Source: Pelagadaptatus aseana (GTDB taxonomy: Bacteria; Pseudomonadota; Gammaproteobacteria; Pseudomonadales; Cellvibrionaceae). From it: a stretch of DNA of 64,000 nt. A program made the position numbers and the translations under genes. A model generated the notes under the pieces. The model did not search any database. It was not told the origin of the DNA and worked only from the letters and a program-made list of their open reading frames with translations. The stretch is from contig BAABNI010000013.1 of NCBI GenBank assembly GCA_040365065.1, positions 1-64,000 of the forward strand, given 5' to 3'. Positions within the stretch are counted from its first letter, which is position 1, and the number at the start of each line of letters is the position of its first letter. This document shows positions 16,911 through 23,892 of this stretch, piece by piece.

Positions 16911-17590
16911 CAGCTCATCACCTCCGTCCGGTTGATATCGGTCAGCGCATCTACGCGGTCAAAGTAACTGGCCAGCGACATATCGTGACTGACAAAGATC
17001 AGGGTGGTATTACTTCGCGATACCATGGCCATCAGCTCAGCCATAAAATGATCGCGATTCACCTGATCGAGGGAAGATGTGGGCTCATCGGCAATCAAAA
17101 TCTCGGGCTTATTGATCATCGCCCGGGCAATGGCAATACGCTGCTGCTGACCAACACTGAGTTTGCCTACAGGCTTGGTCATATCTGACGGATCCAGGCC
17201 AAAACTGTTGAGCAAACCAGAGGCATTGGCCTGCAGCTCAGCGACAGACTGACCTTGGGAAAAGTGATTAGCCAAACGTATATTGTCTAGGGCATCGAGA
17301 TAGGGAATCAGATTAAACTGCTGAAAAATATAACCGATATGTCGGGCCCGGAAACTATCCCGGCGGCGACGGCTCATACCATCCAGGCGTTCACCCAGCA
17401 CCTCAACCCGCCCCTCAGTAGCTGGCAACATACCGCTGAGGATATTCAACAGGGTGGTCTTACCCCCACCGGATGGACCGTGAAGAAACACCTGCTCACC
17501 GCCAGCCACGCGCCAGCTATGGATATTAAGGGTTTGCTCGCCAGGAGACTCCGGGTAGCAGAAGCGAACCCCACTTAATTCAATTGTCAT
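16910..17590 (-). CDS. LolD-type ABC ATP-binding protein of the zinc island
   Basis: A 226-residue ABC ATPase of the LolD/MacB class. Walker A is GPSGGGKTT (about 39-47), the Q-loop is in IFQQFNLIPYL, the signature is LSVGQQQRIAIARA, Walker B with the catalytic Glu is ILIADEPTSSLD, and the H-loop is FVSHD. It partners with the FtsX-like permease downstream (1-base overlap). The promoter must lie in the 101-bp region shared with the divergent DUF3299 gene, where a Zur-like palindrome is found. Confidence 0.9.
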   Translation of the reverse strand: MTIELSGVRFCYPESPGEQTLNIHSWRVAGGEQVFLHGPSGGGKTTLLNILSGMLPATEGRVEVLGERLDGMSRRRRDSFRARHIGYIFQQFNLIPYLDALDNIRLANHFSQGQSVAELQANASGLLNSFGLDPSDMTKPVGKLSVGQQQRIAIARAMINKPEILIADEPTSSLDQVNRDHFMAELMAMVSRSNTTLIFVSHDMSLASYFDRVDALTDINRTEVMS

Positions 17591-17648
17591 AACGTGTTTT
17601 TACGTTTCCTAAATCATTCAAACCAGAGGAATCGATTGCGAATCAATA

Positions 17649-17665
17649 ATGAGACAAAGTATCAT
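17649..17665. promoter_or_regulatory. Zur-box-like palindrome between the ABC ATPase and DUF3299 genes
   Basis: ATGAGACAAAGTATCAT: the outer parts TGAGAC and GTATCA are inverted with one mismatch, and 13 of 17 positions equal the box before zrgA. It has about 10 of 16 matches to the general Zur core. It lies in the 101-bp divergent promoter region, 27 bp before the GTG of the DUF3299 gene. Confidence 0.55.
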
Positions 17666-17691
17666 CATAGATTACTGAATGCCTAGATCTG

Positions 17692-18309
17692 GTGAACCTC
17701 TTGATGCCTGCCCGCCTAATCCCAAGCCGTCTTATTCAAAGCGCACTGTCAATTCTGACACTGGCCCTCTTCTGTTTTAACAGCGCAGTATCGGCGCCTG
17801 AAAAGCCCGGTGACGCATTCGAATTTGAAACTATTGAGTGGACTGACCTGATGCCGGAGGAGGATCTGGAAGCGTTATTGAACCCACCATCCTACATTAC
17901 CGACATCGAAGACGGCTCGGCTGAAGACCAGATCAGCAGCCAGCTGCAAAGCACGATTGCGGCGGCTCAAGACGACCGCTATCAACAAGCCCTGATATCC
18001 ACCAACATCCGCCCGGAGCTGGACGGCAAAACCGTTCGCATTCCCGGTTTTATTGTGCCATTGGAATTCAATGACGACGAAGTGATCACCGAGTTTTTTC
18101 TGGTCCCCTTCTTTGGCGCCTGCATTCACGTGCCACCACCGCCACCCAACCAGATTATCCATGTCACGTCCCAAGAAGGGCTCAAGCTGACTGCACTTTA
18201 CGATCCGTTCTGGATTTCCGGCATCCTCAGCGCGTCCCTAAAAGAGAACGATATGGCCACGTCCGCCTACGCCATCGACATGATGAACTATGAGCCCTAC
18301 ACCGACTGA
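17692..18309 (+). CDS. DUF3299 exported protein
   Basis: A protein of about 201-205 residues with an N-terminal signal peptide (hydrophobic core SALSILTLALFCFN, cleavage probably after AVSA). The DUF3299 domain is in the C-terminal half: VRIPGFIVPLEF, VPFFGACIHVPPPPPNQ, then LYDPFWISG. Family members are periplasmic and are repeatedly found beside LolD/FtsX-type ABC genes and ZrgA. The Cys-Ile-His before the proline run may bind metal. The start is GTG 17692 or ATG 17704. It is divergent from the ABC ATPase, convergent with and 3 bp from the COG0523 gene. Probably a periplasmic partner of the ABC pair. Confidence 0.82.
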   Translation: MNLLMPARLIPSRLIQSALSILTLALFCFNSAVSAPEKPGDAFEFETIEWTDLMPEEDLEALLNPPSYITDIEDGSAEDQISSQLQSTIAAAQDDRYQQALISTNIRPELDGKTVRIPGFIVPLEFNDDEVITEFFLVPFFGACIHVPPPPPNQIIHVTSQEGLKLTALYDPFWISGILSASLKENDMATSAYAIDMMNYEPYTD

Positions 18310-18312
18310 CCA

Positions 18313-19317
18313 CTAGTCGTCGAGACAGGCAAACAACCCCTCTTCCCAGGAGGGGTCAACCTCGAGAGCAATGATCTCGATTCGGCTCTCAAGACAATCG
18401 TCCAGCTCAATCTCGAGCAACGCATCACTGGTCAGGTTGTAACCGAACACACCCTCCCCGGTAATAAAAACCGCTTTCATACGCTCTGCCGTGATGCCAC
18501 TCAAAAACGCATAGAGGCGACTGCGATCAAAGGTTTTGACGGGATCAAACCGCCAGCCCACACTCTGAAATCCCTCGCCCTGATTAACGGCCTTGAGGAA
18601 TCCCTGTTGCGGTAAAGGCTGATCCGCCGCACCAACTCCAGATTCAGACTTATGGTGATGATGGTGATGCCCTGGCAACGTCATTGCGCTCGGCCCATCA
18701 AGTAATGCCAGCGATACCTTGCCCTGCTCACTGAAGACAACCGTCGCATCGAGCGCCGACTTATCGGCAATATAGTTTTCCAACAACTGAAAATGCTCGG
18801 GACTGTAGAGATCCTGCTTATTGCCAACCACCACATCCGCAATGGCAATTTGCTGATTAAAGGTGTCATGGCCGGTGTAGCGATCATCCTCCAACTTTCT
18901 GGCATCCACCAGAGTCAGTGTTTTTTGAATCGACAGCACCTCGCGGTAGTAATCGGCCGTCAACACCTCCAGCACTTCAACCGGATGCCCGAGACCCGTC
19001 GGCTCAATCAGTAAGCGATCGGGCTTGGCCCGGGTCAGCAGCTGATTCAGGGCAATCTGCATTGGCAAACCGGCCGCACAGCACATGCATCCACCGGGCA
19101 CCTCACGGATATAGACCTGCTGTTCTTCACCGTGACGCCCCTGAAACAAACTGCCGTCAACACCGATTTCACCAAACTCATTAACCAGCACCGCCCATCG
19201 TTCATCGGTGGGTTTGGATTCAAGCAGATTCAGAATGGCGGAGGTTTTGCCCACCCCGAGAAAGCCGGTGATGATATTGGTGGGAATGGCTTTAATAGCA
19301 GTTTCAGATGCACTCAT
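18313..19317 (-). CDS. Second COG0523 metallochaperone GTPase with internal His6
   Basis: A 334-residue G3E-family GTPase, shorter than and distinct from ZigA. Walker A is GFLGVGKTS (18-26), the metal motif CMCC is at 77-80, the switch motif is IEPTGLGHP, G4 is GNKQD, and a run of six histidines lies at 217-222 in the linker before the CobW_C-like domain. The histidine run marks zinc-linked members of the family. The ATG at 19317 overlaps the hisI2 stop as ATGA, so the pair is translationally coupled; the upstream in-frame extension would lie wholly inside hisI2 and was rejected. The coupling suggests the chaperone metallates the HisI paralogue, which is a zinc enzyme. Confidence 0.88.
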   Translation of the reverse strand: MSASETAIKAIPTNIITGFLGVGKTSAILNLLESKPTDERWAVLVNEFGEIGVDGSLFQGRHGEEQQVYIREVPGGCMCCAAGLPMQIALNQLLTRAKPDRLLIEPTGLGHPVEVLEVLTADYYREVLSIQKTLTLVDARKLEDDRYTGHDTFNQQIAIADVVVGNKQDLYSPEHFQLLENYIADKSALDATVVFSEQGKVSLALLDGPSAMTLPGHHHHHHKSESGVGAADQPLPQQGFLKAVNQGEGFQSVGWRFDPVKTFDRSRLYAFLSGITAERMKAVFITGEGVFGYNLTSDALLEIELDDCLESRIEIIALEVDPSWEEGLFACLDD

Positions 19318-19733
19318 TGCGGCTGACTCATAATCGTTACACATTGATTGCCCAGATCTACTTGCAAATAAAAACAATTGGATCGACCTGTATGACAGGC
19401 TGCTCCAGTTTGATCAACCAGACACAGGATGGCATCGCCATCGCAATCGATCCGCATGGATTTCAGCAGCTGCACATGCCCACTGGTCTCACCTTTTGCC
19501 CACAACGCCTGACGACTGCGGGACCAGTAAATCATCCGACCGGCCTCCAGAGTCTTGGCCAAGGATTCCTGATTCATCCAGGCCATCATCAACACTTCAC
19601 GACTGGTGGCGTCTTGAGTAATCACCGGAATCAGGCCCTGCGAATTAAAATTGAGCTCAGCCATTGCATCCTGCAGGGCCACACTTTCCCCAGCAGATAA
19701 TCCCTCTATGGATTGGAAATAAATATTCTTCAT
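19314..19733 (-). CDS. hisI: Phosphoribosyl-AMP cyclohydrolase paralogue in the Zur operon
   Basis: A 139-residue HisI-type enzyme (third step of histidine synthesis: opening of the phosphoribosyl-AMP ring). It keeps the magnesium motif DCDGD (96-100), zinc cysteines Cys97, Cys113 (ACHTGR) and Cys120 (NCF), and the motif VLMMAWMN. No other his gene is nearby; instead it lies between a MerC-like gene and a COG0523 GTPase in an operon led by zrgA and zur. Duplicated zinc enzymes (HisI, PyrC, FolE, DksA types) in Zur regulons are known as starvation back-ups. Because all three cysteines remain, this copy still appears to need zinc. Symbol given for the family; the genome should also have a housekeeping hisI. 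Confidence 0.85.
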   Translation of the reverse strand: MKNIYFQSIEGLSAGESVALQDAMAELNFNSQGLIPVITQDATSREVLMMAWMNQESLAKTLEAGRMIYWSRSRQALWAKGETSGHVQLLKSMRIDCDGDAILCLVDQTGAACHTGRSNCFYLQVDLGNQCVTIMSQPQ

Positions 19734-19740
19734 GCGCCGA

Positions 19741-20163
19741 TTAACTGCCTAAACCTTGGGAAGACTCTGCCTCACATTCACATTGTGATGTCTGGCACAA
19801 ACGGTGATTAAACCAGTGCCCCACTGCGATAATCATCGCCCCCACCAGAGTCAATATTTTCTCGCCGGTTTCACCCAGAAAATCGTGCCCAAGCACAGGC
19901 ACCGACAGCAAAATCGCCAACCCCAACCCACCCAGCATCAGCACCCGCAATTGCCGATGTTTTTTACAGCCCATCGCCAAAGCCAACACACTGGCCGGCA
20001 CCACCGCTACCAAAAGCCAATTATGAAATGCTTCATCGCCCAGATTGAACGCCATTAACGAGGGCAATAGAACCAGCAACACCGGTACAGCCAGACAATG
20101 AACAACACAAACAAAAGAAAGACTGATTGCCGTTTTATCGGCAAAGGCTTGGATATTTATCAT
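19741..20163 (-). CDS. MerC-domain membrane protein
   Basis: A 140-residue membrane protein of the MerC family with about four TM helices (about 12-35, 47-65, 72-90, 98-115). The metal-binding segment DKTAISLSFVCVVHCLAVP includes the Cys-x-x-His-Cys of MerC-type proteins, and a cysteine-containing tail (CQTSQCECE) ends it. There is no mer operon here: the gene lies between zur and hisI2, so a role in inner-membrane zinc movement is more likely than mercury resistance. It starts 22 nt after the zur stop and ends 7 nt before hisI2. Confidence 0.82.
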   Translation of the reverse strand: MINIQAFADKTAISLSFVCVVHCLAVPVLLVLLPSLMAFNLGDEAFHNWLLVAVVPASVLALAMGCKKHRQLRVLMLGGLGLAILLSVPVLGHDFLGETGEKILTLVGAMIIAVGHWFNHRLCQTSQCECEAESSQGLGS

Positions 20164-20185
20164 AACAATTCAATAACATCGGAGA

Positions 20186-20647
20186 CTAAACAGTGGAATC
20201 TTTGCACCGATCGCAAAGACAATTCATTTCCAATTGCGGGCTGACCAAATGAAAACCGGCGCTTTCTACATTCTGTTTTAATGTATCAATGGTGGCCTGG
20301 TTAATGGTGATCTCTTCTACCCGCTGGCAATGACTGCAAATCAGAAACTGCGGTACGCCGTGATCGTGATCACAGGCAATGTGAGCACAGGCAATGTATT
20401 TATTGGCCAGGCTCAGTTTGTGCACCAGGCTCTCCTGCTGCAGGAATTCCAAAATACGATAGACCGACATCGGCGGCAGAGATTCACCGTATTCATCCCG
20501 GCAGAAATCCACCAGTTCATAGGCTGACATCGCCTTCTCAGACTTAAGCAAACCCGACAGCACCTGCTTGCGCTTATTGGTCAGTCGTGCCCCGTGCGCG
20601 CGACAACTGTCCTCGGCACGATCCATTATTTTATCCAGATTACTCAT
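20186..20647 (-). CDS. zur: Zinc uptake regulator, Fur family
   Basis: A 153-residue Fur-family repressor. The N-terminal winged helix includes RLTNKRKQVLSGLL and the recognition helix PPMSVYRILEFL. Metal ligands lie in CAHIACDHDHG (about 87-97), CSHC (104-107), and CLCDRC at the C-terminus (143-148), the structural zinc site. With zinc bound, Zur binds AT-rich palindromes and represses uptake genes. It is encoded inside the operon it should control (zrgA-zur-merC-hisI2-COG0523), giving autoregulation. Three candidate boxes occur within 12 kb. The neighbouring zinc genes make Zur, rather than Fur, the clear call. Confidence 0.92.
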   Translation of the reverse strand: MSNLDKIMDRAEDSCRAHGARLTNKRKQVLSGLLKSEKAMSAYELVDFCRDEYGESLPPMSVYRILEFLQQESLVHKLSLANKYIACAHIACDHDHGVPQFLICSHCQRVEEITINQATIDTLKQNVESAGFHLVSPQLEMNCLCDRCKDSTV

Positions 20648-20668
20648 CCGCCAGCTTCCATCAGCACA

Positions 20669-21301
20669 CTATTTGAATTGAATCCGATCAGAATCACCCT
20701 TTAAAACAACCGCTCCCTGACCAGCCTCACTGAGCCAGATAACCTTCAACCTTTCTATTCCGGGAAAGCGTTTGATCAAGGCAGTAGCCACAGACTCCAC
20801 CTGCGCCGCATCAGAACACAGATACTGGTAATGCGCGGCTATCTCACTGTGGTCATCGTTTGCATGATCCTCATGATCATGACCCTTGTGATCATGGTGA
20901 TTATCGTCGTCGAGCAAAGACGACACATCCACGTCCTGATGTTCGACCACACAATCACCACCAGAAATGGAAAAGAGGCTATCGGCTGACTGCAATACGG
21001 CTTTCGCCTGAGCTACAGCGGACAACTGAGACTCGGTTTCGGCCTTATGCTCGAAACCAACCAGATTGGCGGCTGGTGATTCCAGTGCAATTTCCAGAAC
21101 CTTGCCCTCGAGCGCCAGAGTCAATTCCGCCTCACCGTGCAGATGAGCTGACTGCTCGTAGGTATCCTCATGGTCATGCTGGTTATGACTGTGACTGTGG
21201 TGACCGTGATGATTGTGATTGTCGTGATCATGAGAGCCCTCCGCCGAGACCAGAGGCACGATCATCAACACAGAGGCTATTACAAACACAAACCTGATCA
21301 T
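20669..21301 (-). CDS. zrgA: ZrgA-type (DUF2796) periplasmic zinc-binding protein
   Basis: A 210-residue exported protein with a signal peptide (hydrophobic FVFVIASVLMIVPL, cleavage after VSA). A His/Asp-rich stretch follows (about 23-47), then the DUF2796 core opening with HLHGEAELTLALEG, and a second His/Asp-rich insert (about 131-155) before the C-terminal half. Proteins of this type were described as zinc-repressed and zinc-uptake-linked in Vibrio (ZrgA) and in Pseudomonas (PA4063). First gene of a five-gene operon; the start follows AGGAG, and a Zur-like box lies 36-54 bp upstream. The partner ABC genes are not in this operon but 3 kb away with their own box. Confidence 0.88.
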   Translation of the reverse strand: MIRFVFVIASVLMIVPLVSAEGSHDHDNHNHHGHHSHSHNQHDHEDTYEQSAHLHGEAELTLALEGKVLEIALESPAANLVGFEHKAETESQLSAVAQAKAVLQSADSLFSISGGDCVVEHQDVDVSSLLDDDNHHDHKGHDHEDHANDDHSEIAAHYQYLCSDAAQVESVATALIKRFPGIERLKVIWLSEAGQGAVVLKGDSDRIQFK

Positions 21302-21336
21302 TGGAGGAACTCCTGAGACTGAGACACAAAACCTGA

Positions 21337-21355
21337 TGATACATCATATCATTTC
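21337..21355 (-). promoter_or_regulatory. Zur-box-like palindrome upstream of zrgA operon
   Basis: On the minus strand the sequence reads GAAATGATATGATGTATCA (21355 to 21337); with the following T it contains ATGATATGATGTATCAT, 12 of 16 matches to the Zur core and the same TATCAT right half as the other two boxes. The left flank GAAATG is also canonical. It lies 36-54 bp before the zrgA ATG. Confidence 0.7.
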
Positions 21356-21435
21356 AAACAATAAAGTCCTGCGAGCCTCAGCATAATGAGCCGCACCGCA
21401 CGAGAGCCCCGCTAGCAACAAGGCACAAATTATCA

Positions 21436-21473
21436 GACATAAAAAAGGCGGGTTACCCCGCCTTTTTTATGTC
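21436..21473 (-). terminator. Perfect 17-bp inverted repeat, terminator of the ParA-like gene
   Basis: GACATAAAAAAGGCGGG is exactly mirrored around a 4-nt loop; the GC core GGCGGG/CCCGCC is followed by six T on either strand. It lies 11 nt after the parA-like stop and may also stop readthrough toward zrgA. Confidence 0.85.
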
Positions 21474-21483
21474 TCTATTTGAC

Positions 21484-22305
21484 TCAAGCTGGCTCCGCAG
21501 CGCCTTTTTCACTGGCCTCCTCGGGCGAAGCGTAATTACGACCCTCGACATCACCAAACAGGGACTCCAACGCCTTGGTCAACTTGTGGGAGGCCGCCAG
21601 ATGAACCAGCGGCTTACGCGCACTGTGCGACTCCTTCATTTTCACTGAAGCCGGCAAGAAAGAAGCGTACACAGGCAGCTGATCACCATGGAGCACATCC
21701 ACCAACTGTTGTGGCAAACGCGCCTGGCTGTTGTACTGGTTAACAACCACACCACCCAATTCCAGATTCGGATTGTGATCTTCTTTTAACTCAAACACGT
21801 TATCCATAAGAATATGCAGGGCATGCAGCGAGAAGCTATCGCAATCAAACGGGATCAATAATTCATTGGCCGCAATCAGGGCCGACTTGCTGTAAAAATT
21901 AAAATTCGGGGGCGTATCAATAAAGATTTGATCGAATTCAGCCTCCAGATCCTGTAAGGCGTCGCGCAGCTTATAAATCTTGTAGCGGCTCTCCAGATCT
22001 TTTTCGACATGGGCCAATTCCGGGCTGGCCGGCATCACAAACAGATTTTCAAACGGCGTCTCATGAACAAAATCAACCGGCTTGCGGCCACTGTTAAAAA
22101 AACCGGATTTCTGGCTCAGATAATGGGCCACAGTAGCTTCAGACCACTCAGCATCATCAAAACCCAGATAATGGCTGCTGTTACCCTGAACATCCAGATC
22201 CACCACCAGGGTTCGATACCCCAGACTGGCACTGACGGCCGCCAGATTGCAGGTAATACTGGATTTGCCCACACCACCTTTCTGATTAAATACAACTCGA
22301 ATCAC
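21484..22305 (-). CDS. ParA/Soj-family ATPase
   Basis: A 273-residue deviant-Walker P-loop ATPase: KGGVGKSS (9-16), VDLDVQGNSS (Walker A'), and IDTPPNF (Walker B). ParA/MinD relatives partition chromosomes or plasmids, or position other cargo. No parB gene, parS site, che gene or flagellar gene is adjacent, so this is an orphan whose cargo cannot be deduced. The C-terminal 25 residues are Glu/Ala-rich and extend past the fold. The start is GTG 22305, since the ATG at 22310 meets a stop within three codons. It has its own terminator and lies tail-on to the zrg operon with 130 bp between. Confidence 0.87.
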   Translation of the reverse strand: MIRVVFNQKGGVGKSSITCNLAAVSASLGYRTLVVDLDVQGNSSHYLGFDDAEWSEATVAHYLSQKSGFFNSGRKPVDFVHETPFENLFVMPASPELAHVEKDLESRYKIYKLRDALQDLEAEFDQIFIDTPPNFNFYSKSALIAANELLIPFDCDSFSLHALHILMDNVFELKEDHNPNLELGGVVVNQYNSQARLPQQLVDVLHGDQLPVYASFLPASVKMKESHSARKPLVHLAASHKLTKALESLFGDVEGRNYASPEEASEKGAAEPA

Positions 22306-22468
22306 GACATACCCCCGGGTGTTGACACCACTAAAACATCACAGCCAAATAGAAATTGAGACAGAGACAACCCTGTAAACTTACGCCAACATCCTACAGA
22401 AAACCGACACTAAAACAATGGCCGAAACCACCCAAGCCACTTGTTGCAGGAGGTCGCAACAGAGGAAA

Positions 22469-22930
22469 TCAGACGGAAAACACAAAACCACCAAACTCCA
22501 GCGCCATCAGCAGTGCGTCCTCCCGCCCTGTAGGTGCAGGGTAATAACCTTCACGACACCCCACCTCGACAAAACCAACCGACTGATACAGGGCAATGGC
22601 TGGCGCATTGCTTTCGCGGACCTCCAGAAAAACCCGTCGCGCAAAGCCCTCGACCTGTGGCAACACCTCGCCCATCAAGAAGCGCCCCAATCCCTGACTA
22701 TGGCAGGCCGGATCCACCACACAATCAAGCAATTCCGCCTCATCCACAACCGACGAAAAAACCGCAAACCCAAGAAGCTGAGGACCTGCAAACACCCCCC
22801 AGCAATGATGACGGGACAAGGCACTCTGCATAATGGACTCTGACCAGGGATAGGCATGCGCCTTAAGTTCCAGCGTCATCACAGAGTCAAGATCGTCCGC
22901 CTGTAAGGGCCTGACCAGTCTATCCACCAC
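22469..22930 (-). CDS. rimI: Ribosomal-protein-alanine N-acetyltransferase
   Basis: GNAT enzyme that acetylates the N-terminal alanine of ribosomal protein S18. About 153 residues, with the acetyl-CoA binding block VVDPACHSQGLGRFLMGEV, the following VFLEVRESNAPAIALYQ (residues that set RimI apart from other GNATs) and GF..VG.R.GYY near the end. Start codon is probably GTG 22930 or 22927; an in-frame TTG at 22936 is less likely. It lies 11 nt after a psi-like gene, the same order as holD-rimI in enterobacteria, which supports both calls. Confidence 0.9.
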   Translation of the reverse strand: MVDRLVRPLQADDLDSVMTLELKAHAYPWSESIMQSALSRHHCWGVFAGPQLLGFAVFSSVVDEAELLDCVVDPACHSQGLGRFLMGEVLPQVEGFARRVFLEVRESNAPAIALYQSVGFVEVGCREGYYPAPTGREDALLMALEFGGFVFSV

Positions 22931-22941
22931 GACCAATCACT

Positions 22942-23802
22942 CTAGAGCAACCGCAGCGGCTGAATGGCATCCCAGGCCACCGCCTTCAACTCCGGCTGCT
23001 GCAGCATCTCGGCAAGGCTTGGCGCAACAATGGCACTGCAATTCCAGTCATCCAGACGTACTGCCTTGCCCAACAAACCCGAATAGGAAACTTCGGCAGT
23101 TTCCCCCAACCCCTCAATACCGTCCGGTAACAGGTAATGACAAGCGGAATCACCCAGCAACAAGAGATACTTCACCGGCTGCTGCTCCAGCTTGGCCGTC
23201 ATCATGGCACTCATCATATGGCGGGCAGCCTGGGCAGATTTATCACTGAAGGCGTTGCCACCATAGGGCCAGCGAACCACCTCCAGTTTTGGCAAGGCGA
23301 CACGGGGGTAACCCAACGCCGCCAAAATATTGGATAGCAGCGTATCCACAGGAAGAGCCAGCTCCGCCTGACGGCTGTCAACCACCAACAAATCCTCGGA
23401 AACTCGCCACAACCCCAAAGCAAAGCTGGCCTCAATTGATTCACCCTGAGGCACCACTTCAACAGATGGCAGGGGCTTGGATTCAACCGCCGCATCGTCC
23501 AGCAACTCAATGGCGGGCTTGATGTCAGGTTTCGAAACCGGTTTTTGAACTGCAGCTGACTCGGCCACAGCAGCTTCGGGCCTTATAGCATCAACCGAAT
23601 CGAGCCCAGCTGATTCCGACTGTTGCGCCGACTCAGCGGCCACCTCGGGCTTAACAGCCCCAGATTCAACAACCTCTGGCTCAGCAACGACAGGAGCTTC
23701 GCACCGCACAGGCTCAGGCGCCACAGGCAGCAGCCAGCGAGGCATATAACTATCGATACCAATCGCCTCAAGATATTGCTGTCGCTGAGTTTCGTTAACC
23801 AT
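22942..23802 (-). CDS. Putative DNA polymerase III psi subunit (HolD-like), upstream of rimI
   Basis: A 286-residue protein. The N-terminus QQYLEAIGIDSYMPRW resembles the short helix of psi that binds the gamma/tau clamp loader. A long, Ala/Glu/Val-rich low-complexity linker follows (about 30-120), then a compact C-terminal domain (about 125-286) with LLSNILAALGY and KYLLLLGDSACHYLL. Pseudomonas has an unusually large psi encoded directly before rimI, and this gene has the same position and shape, so I favour psi. Identity at the residue level is low and the linker makes automated names such as TonB-like common. The ATG at 23802 was chosen because translation from there begins with the conserved helix. 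Confidence 0.58.
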   Translation of the reverse strand: MVNETQRQQYLEAIGIDSYMPRWLLPVAPEPVRCEAPVVAEPEVVESGAVKPEVAAESAQQSESAGLDSVDAIRPEAAVAESAAVQKPVSKPDIKPAIELLDDAAVESKPLPSVEVVPQGESIEASFALGLWRVSEDLLVVDSRQAELALPVDTLLSNILAALGYPRVALPKLEVVRWPYGGNAFSDKSAQAARHMMSAMMTAKLEQQPVKYLLLLGDSACHYLLPDGIEGLGETAEVSYSGLLGKAVRLDDWNCSAIVAPSLAEMLQQPELKAVAWDAIQPLRLL

Positions 23803-23822
23803 GAATAGAATCTGAAGTCGCC

Positions 23823-23852
23823 ATAAAAAAAGCCGGAGCACAGGGCCCCGGC
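23823..23852 (-). terminator. Rho-independent terminator of leuA
   Basis: On the minus strand GCCGGGGC pairs with GCTCCGGC (one G-U) around a 5-nt loop and is followed by seven T. It lies 40 nt after the leuA stop and before the psi-like gene. Confidence 0.8.
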
Positions 23853-23892
23853 CATGAATCATACCCTAAACCAGCAGAGTCAAAACAGTGCG

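Noticed and set aside
18667..18684. His6 run as an artificial expression tag
   Set aside because: It lies in the middle of the protein in native context and such runs are typical of zinc-linked COG0523 proteins.
19741..20163. Mercury resistance (merC) locus
   Set aside because: No merR, merA, merT or merP is near; position in the Zur operon makes a zinc link more likely.
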